A stretch of 7,983 nt of DNA from Natronomonas sp. Lineage in GTDB: Archaea; Halobacteriota; Halobacteria; Halobacteriales; Haloarculaceae. How positions within the stretch are numbered: the first letter of the stretch is position 1; each line of letters starts with the position of its first letter. Positions 6,044 to 7,983 of the stretch are shown here, in pieces. The notes under the pieces were generated by a model. That model saw only the letters and a list, made by a program, of their open reading frames with translations. It was not told the origin of the DNA and did no database searches. The stretch spans positions 1 through 7,983 of the forward strand of contig SKKJ01000196.1 of assembly GCA_007121575.1 (NCBI GenBank). The letters run 5' to 3'. Both the position numbers and the translations under genes were made by a program.

Positions 6044-7120
6044 CTATCGCGCACACAGCGTCTCGATATACCGGCCGAGATGATCGTCCATTCGGCGCTT
6101 GAACCCGGCGCGTCTCGCCAGCCGATCGAGCTCTCGAGACAGTAGACTGCCGTACTGGATAGCCTTCTTCTCGCGATAACGGATTTCATCGGGTAAGAAA
6201 TCCGCAGCACGACGCAACGCAACTTTCCGTTCGCCATCCGCGATCAACAGCGGTTCGGGAAGCCCCAATGCGGTTTCGACGACGCGGTCCGAACACAATG
6301 GGACGATCGGTTCGACCCCCGCAGCCCGAAGCGCCAAGACATCGCGTTCGAGTTGCTGTGGAAGCGTCCCGATAACCTCGCGAACCGCGCCGCGGACCGT
6401 ATCCGCGGCGGTCCGGTCGCTTTCGGGCGCGTTCTCGATCTTGGCGTAGCCGCCGAAGAACTCGTCAGCACCCTGCCCGAGCGCGAGGCGATCGTATCCA
6501 TCGGCGGCGGCGGCCTCGCCGACGAGAAACAGCGATAGCGCGATCTCGACATCCAGCGGCTCGGCACGACCGATCGCGCCGACGACGGTCGGTACCGCTC
6601 GTTCGATATCATCGTGCGTGAACTCGACGTGCCGGAGTTCGCGGCCGAGTTCGACGGCCGCCGATCGGGCCGCTTCGATGTCGTGGCCGCCCTCGAATCC
6701 ACCGACGTATAACGGCCCGTCAGTCCGCGCCGCGAGGATCGCCGAATCGATCCCGCCCGAGAACGCGATCGGCGGCGAATCGTCCAGTGCGTCGACAGCG
6801 TCGATGACCGCGGTTCGAACCGACTCGATAGCCCGCTGGTCGTCTTCGAACGGTTTCGGGGACGGAAGTGTCCACACCCGCTCGTCGCCGCGCGTGTCTC
6901 GAACGTGGCCGGCGGGGACCGAAACCGGCTGCGAGAGGTCGGTCGGATCGAAGCTCCACGTCGTCGGATCGTCTGCTTCGGAAAAGAGCGGATATCGGCC
7001 GAGCACGTCACGTACCAATCTGCCGTCGAGCTCACCGGCGAAGCCATCGAGACCGGGTAACGGCGTGTTCGTTTCGAGCGCGTCTCTGACTGCCGACGGA
7101 CCGGCGCCGTCTATCACCAT
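6044..7120 (-). CDS. Asparagine-synthase-like ATP-pyrophosphatase protein without glutaminase nucleophile
   Basis: 358 residues. From about 95 onward it is the synthetase domain of AsnB-type enzymes, which adenylate an acid with ATP and release pyrophosphate: PP-loop SGGIDS (121-126), LGQGADEFFGGY (214-225, compare SGEGADELFGGY in AsnB), VEPIVPLCSDRVVE (269-282), and the C-terminal GERK and REKKAIQYG (296-324). The first 95 residues resemble only the end of the Ntn glutaminase domain: GELDGRLVRDVLGRYPLFSE (29-48) matches the RLVRDRLGxxPLFY strand pair. The N-terminal Cys2 nucleophile and the rest of that domain are absent, so it cannot take ammonia from glutamine by itself. It might use free ammonia, a partner glutaminase, or a different amine. 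The ATG at 7120 overlaps the stop of the upstream PHP gene by 7 nt (ATGGTGA), indicating coupled translation. The substrate is unknown, and asparagine is not assured. Confidence 0.85.
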   Translation of the reverse strand: MVIDGAGPSAVRDALETNTPLPGLDGFAGELDGRLVRDVLGRYPLFSEADDPTTWSFDPTDLSQPVSVPAGHVRDTRGDERVWTLPSPKPFEDDQRAIESVRTAVIDAVDALDDSPPIAFSGGIDSAILAARTDGPLYVGGFEGGHDIEAARSAAVELGRELRHVEFTHDDIERAVPTVVGAIGRAEPLDVEIALSLFLVGEAAAADGYDRLALGQGADEFFGGYAKIENAPESDRTAADTVRGAVREVIGTLPQQLERDVLALRAAGVEPIVPLCSDRVVETALGLPEPLLIADGERKVALRRAADFLPDEIRYREKKAIQYGSLLSRELDRLARRAGFKRRMDDHLGRYIETLCAR

Positions 7121-7791
7121 GGCAGCATCGACGCGACGCGGCGCTTGACGCCGCCGCCGAACTGCTGGACGCTGATAAACCACGGCGTTCGCTTCCCGAC
7201 GACGCTCGTTCGGCCCTCGGCGACGGCATCGAGGATACCTTCGGCGCTTCGATGATACGCATCGACCTCGGTGACGGCTTGGCCGACCATCTCGGCGATG
7301 TGGGCGTCGCTTCCGGCCGTCATCGGGAGACCCCGGGTCTCGGCGAACCGCTCCGCTTGCCGGTTGGCTCGCCCGGTAAACAATCGGGAGTTGTACACTT
7401 CGATCGCGTCTGCCGCGGCGAGTTGATCGCGACTGATGTGCGCCGCAACGCCGTGACGGGAGGCTTGAAACGGGTGCGGAACGACGGCGATGCCGCCCAG
7501 CGCACGGATCCGATCGAGCGTCTCGTCGTATGAGAGCCCGGACGAGATGAGTTCCTCAACGCCGAGCGCCAAGACGTGTCCAGCGGCGCTCGACACCTCC
7601 ATACCCGGGATCCCGACGAGACCGTACTCTTCGGCGATCGCCGCCGCTTCGAGCGAGGCGTCGATCTCGTCGTGATCCGTGATCGCGAGCGCGTCGAGAC
7701 CGACCGCTTCGGCCTGCTCTAAGAGGAGTTCGATCGGATCTCGGCCGTCATAGGACAGTTCGGAGTGTGAGTGAAGCTCAACCGACAGCAC
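7114..7791 (-). CDS. PHP-domain metal-dependent phosphoesterase
   Basis: 225 residues, nearly all a PHP domain (related to TrpH/YciV-type phosphoesterases). The metal-binding motifs are in order: ELHSHSELSYDG (5-16; His7, His9, Asp15), ITDHDEI (37-43; Asp39, His40), PGMEVSS (62-68; Glu65) with His72, VPHPF (104-108; His106) and AGSDAH (159-164; Asp162, His164). After this comes a PHP-associated tail with VGQAVTEVDA and KRTPWFISVQQF. All expected ligands are present, so a trinuclear metal phosphatase or nuclease is likely; the substrate is not predictable. The GTG at 7791 is chosen because CTTTTTAAG, an excellent TATA box, is centred 26 bp upstream. The longer frame starting at 7824 would translate through that box. 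It is the first gene of a pair with the AsnB-like gene and is divergent from purL. Confidence 0.88.
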   Translation of the reverse strand: MLSVELHSHSELSYDGRDPIELLLEQAEAVGLDALAITDHDEIDASLEAAAIAEEYGLVGIPGMEVSSAAGHVLALGVEELISSGLSYDETLDRIRALGGIAVVPHPFQASRHGVAAHISRDQLAAADAIEVYNSRLFTGRANRQAERFAETRGLPMTAGSDAHIAEMVGQAVTEVDAYHRSAEGILDAVAEGRTSVVGKRTPWFISVQQFGGGVKRRVASMLPW

Positions 7792-7812
7792 AGTAGAACG
7801 TTCGCCGCCGGA

Positions 7813-7821
7813 CTTAAAAAG
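7813..7821 (-). promoter_or_regulatory. TATA box of the PHP/AsnB-like operon
   Basis: On the minus strand it reads CTTTTTAAG, the best TATA-like sequence in the window, centred 26 bp upstream of the GTG at 7791. This predicts a leaderless mRNA starting at or next to that GTG and decides the start codon. Confidence 0.65.
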
Positions 7822-7853
7822 CACCCCGGTCGGTGTGTCACGTCAACAAACGA

Positions 7854-7877
7854 TCATATCCACGAACGTGGACATGA
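7854..7877. promoter_or_regulatory. 24-bp near-perfect palindrome upstream of purL
   Basis: Left arm TCATATCCACG, spacer AA, right arm CGTGGACATGA: 10 of 11 arm positions pair, with A7858/C7873 the only mismatch, and the inner TCCACG-AA-CGTGGA is perfect. It ends 7 bp before the purL TATA box and starts 32 bp upstream of the PHP gene box, where a dimeric regulator could act on either promoter. It is the strongest operator-like site in the window. The regulator is unknown. Confidence 0.6.
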
Positions 7878-7884
7878 AAAGCGA

Positions 7885-7890
7885 TTTATT
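7885..7890 (+). promoter_or_regulatory. Putative TATA box of purL
   Basis: TTTATT lies 25-30 bp upstream of the purL ATG, with GAAAAG just before it as a possible BRE. The spacing fits a leaderless purL transcript, which agrees with the lack of a Shine-Dalgarno-like sequence right before the ATG. Confidence 0.6.
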
Positions 7891-7914
7891 CGGTCGAAAG
7901 AAGCATACAACTGC

Positions 7915-7983
7915 ATGAGCCTCCCGCCGTCGGACCGTGAACTCGTCACCGAGGAACTCGGTCGTGAGCCAACGTCTGCAGAG
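7915..7983 (+). CDS. purL: Phosphoribosylformylglycinamidine synthase II, N-terminal fragment (cut by window)
   Basis: Only 23 codons are present: an N-terminus MSLPPSDRELV followed by TEELGREPTSAE. This matches the start of haloarchaeal PurL as I know it (MSL..SDRELV..ELGREPT.AE, followed in full proteins by the ENLWSEHCAYRSS motif just beyond this window). PurL uses ATP to turn FGAR into FGAM, taking ammonia from the separate PurQ glutaminase with PurS as the bridge. The product of the PurN-like domain encoded at 1554-3134 would be its substrate. The ATG has a TATA box 25-30 bp upstream and a palindrome beyond that. The short length limits certainty, but the signature and the purine context agree. 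Confidence 0.8.
   Translation, partial: MSLPPSDRELVTEELGREPTSAE

Noticed and set aside
5965..6237. N-terminal extension of the winged-helix frame into the AsnB-like gene
   Set aside because: It overlaps a well-supported gene in another frame and its composition (Ser/Arg-rich, several Cys) is unlike the acidic neighbours; the ATG at 5964 gives a compact complete fold.
7792..7824. Upstream GTG start for the PHP protein at 7824
   Set aside because: Translation would run through the CTTTTTAAG TATA box, and the PHP fold starts at the ELHSHS strand right after the GTG at 7791.

Overview
The window looks like a stretch of a haloarchaeal chromosome (class Halobacteria; genus not resolved). The reasons are the acidic, Asp/Glu-rich proteins, archaeal gene forms (a purN-type/AICAR-transformylase fusion, gatC-gatA without gatB, a DehI-family protein), a GC content of roughly 60 % by eye, dense spurious antisense frames, and start codons with A/T-rich TATA-like boxes 22-32 bp upstream, which suits leaderless transcripts. 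Nothing looks mobile; there is no rRNA, tRNA, CRISPR or insertion sequence, and no gene-free stretch above 300 bp.

Layout: (1) 1-1355, minus strand, adenylosuccinate lyase purB, cut off at its C-terminus by the window edge. (2) 1356-1553, divergent control region with two small palindromes and a direct repeat. (3) 1554-3134, plus strand, GAR-transformylase-like/AICAR-transformylase fusion. (4) 3223-4107, plus strand, DehI-family protein with an internal duplication. (5) 5687 down to 4147, minus strand, gatC-gatA overlapping at ATGA. (6) 5964-5743, minus strand, a 73-residue winged-helix protein. (7) 7791 down to 6044, minus strand, a PHP-domain phosphoesterase overlapping by 7 nt an asparagine-synthase-like protein that lacks the glutaminase nucleophile. 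(8) 7792-7914, divergent control region with a near-perfect 24-bp palindrome. (9) 7915 to the end, plus strand, the first 23 codons of purL.

Four de novo purine steps are encoded here: GAR to FGAR (PurN-like half of the fusion), FGAR to FGAM (PurL), SAICAR to AICAR (PurB), and AICAR to FAICAR (second half of the fusion). The fusion lacks an IMP cyclohydrolase domain, so ring closure must be done by a protein encoded elsewhere. Between the purine genes lie tRNA-amidation genes and poorly characterised genes. The best leads are the palindromes in the two purine control regions, the DehI-family protein that seems to lack the dehalogenase catalytic residues, and the PHP/AsnB-like overlapping pair.
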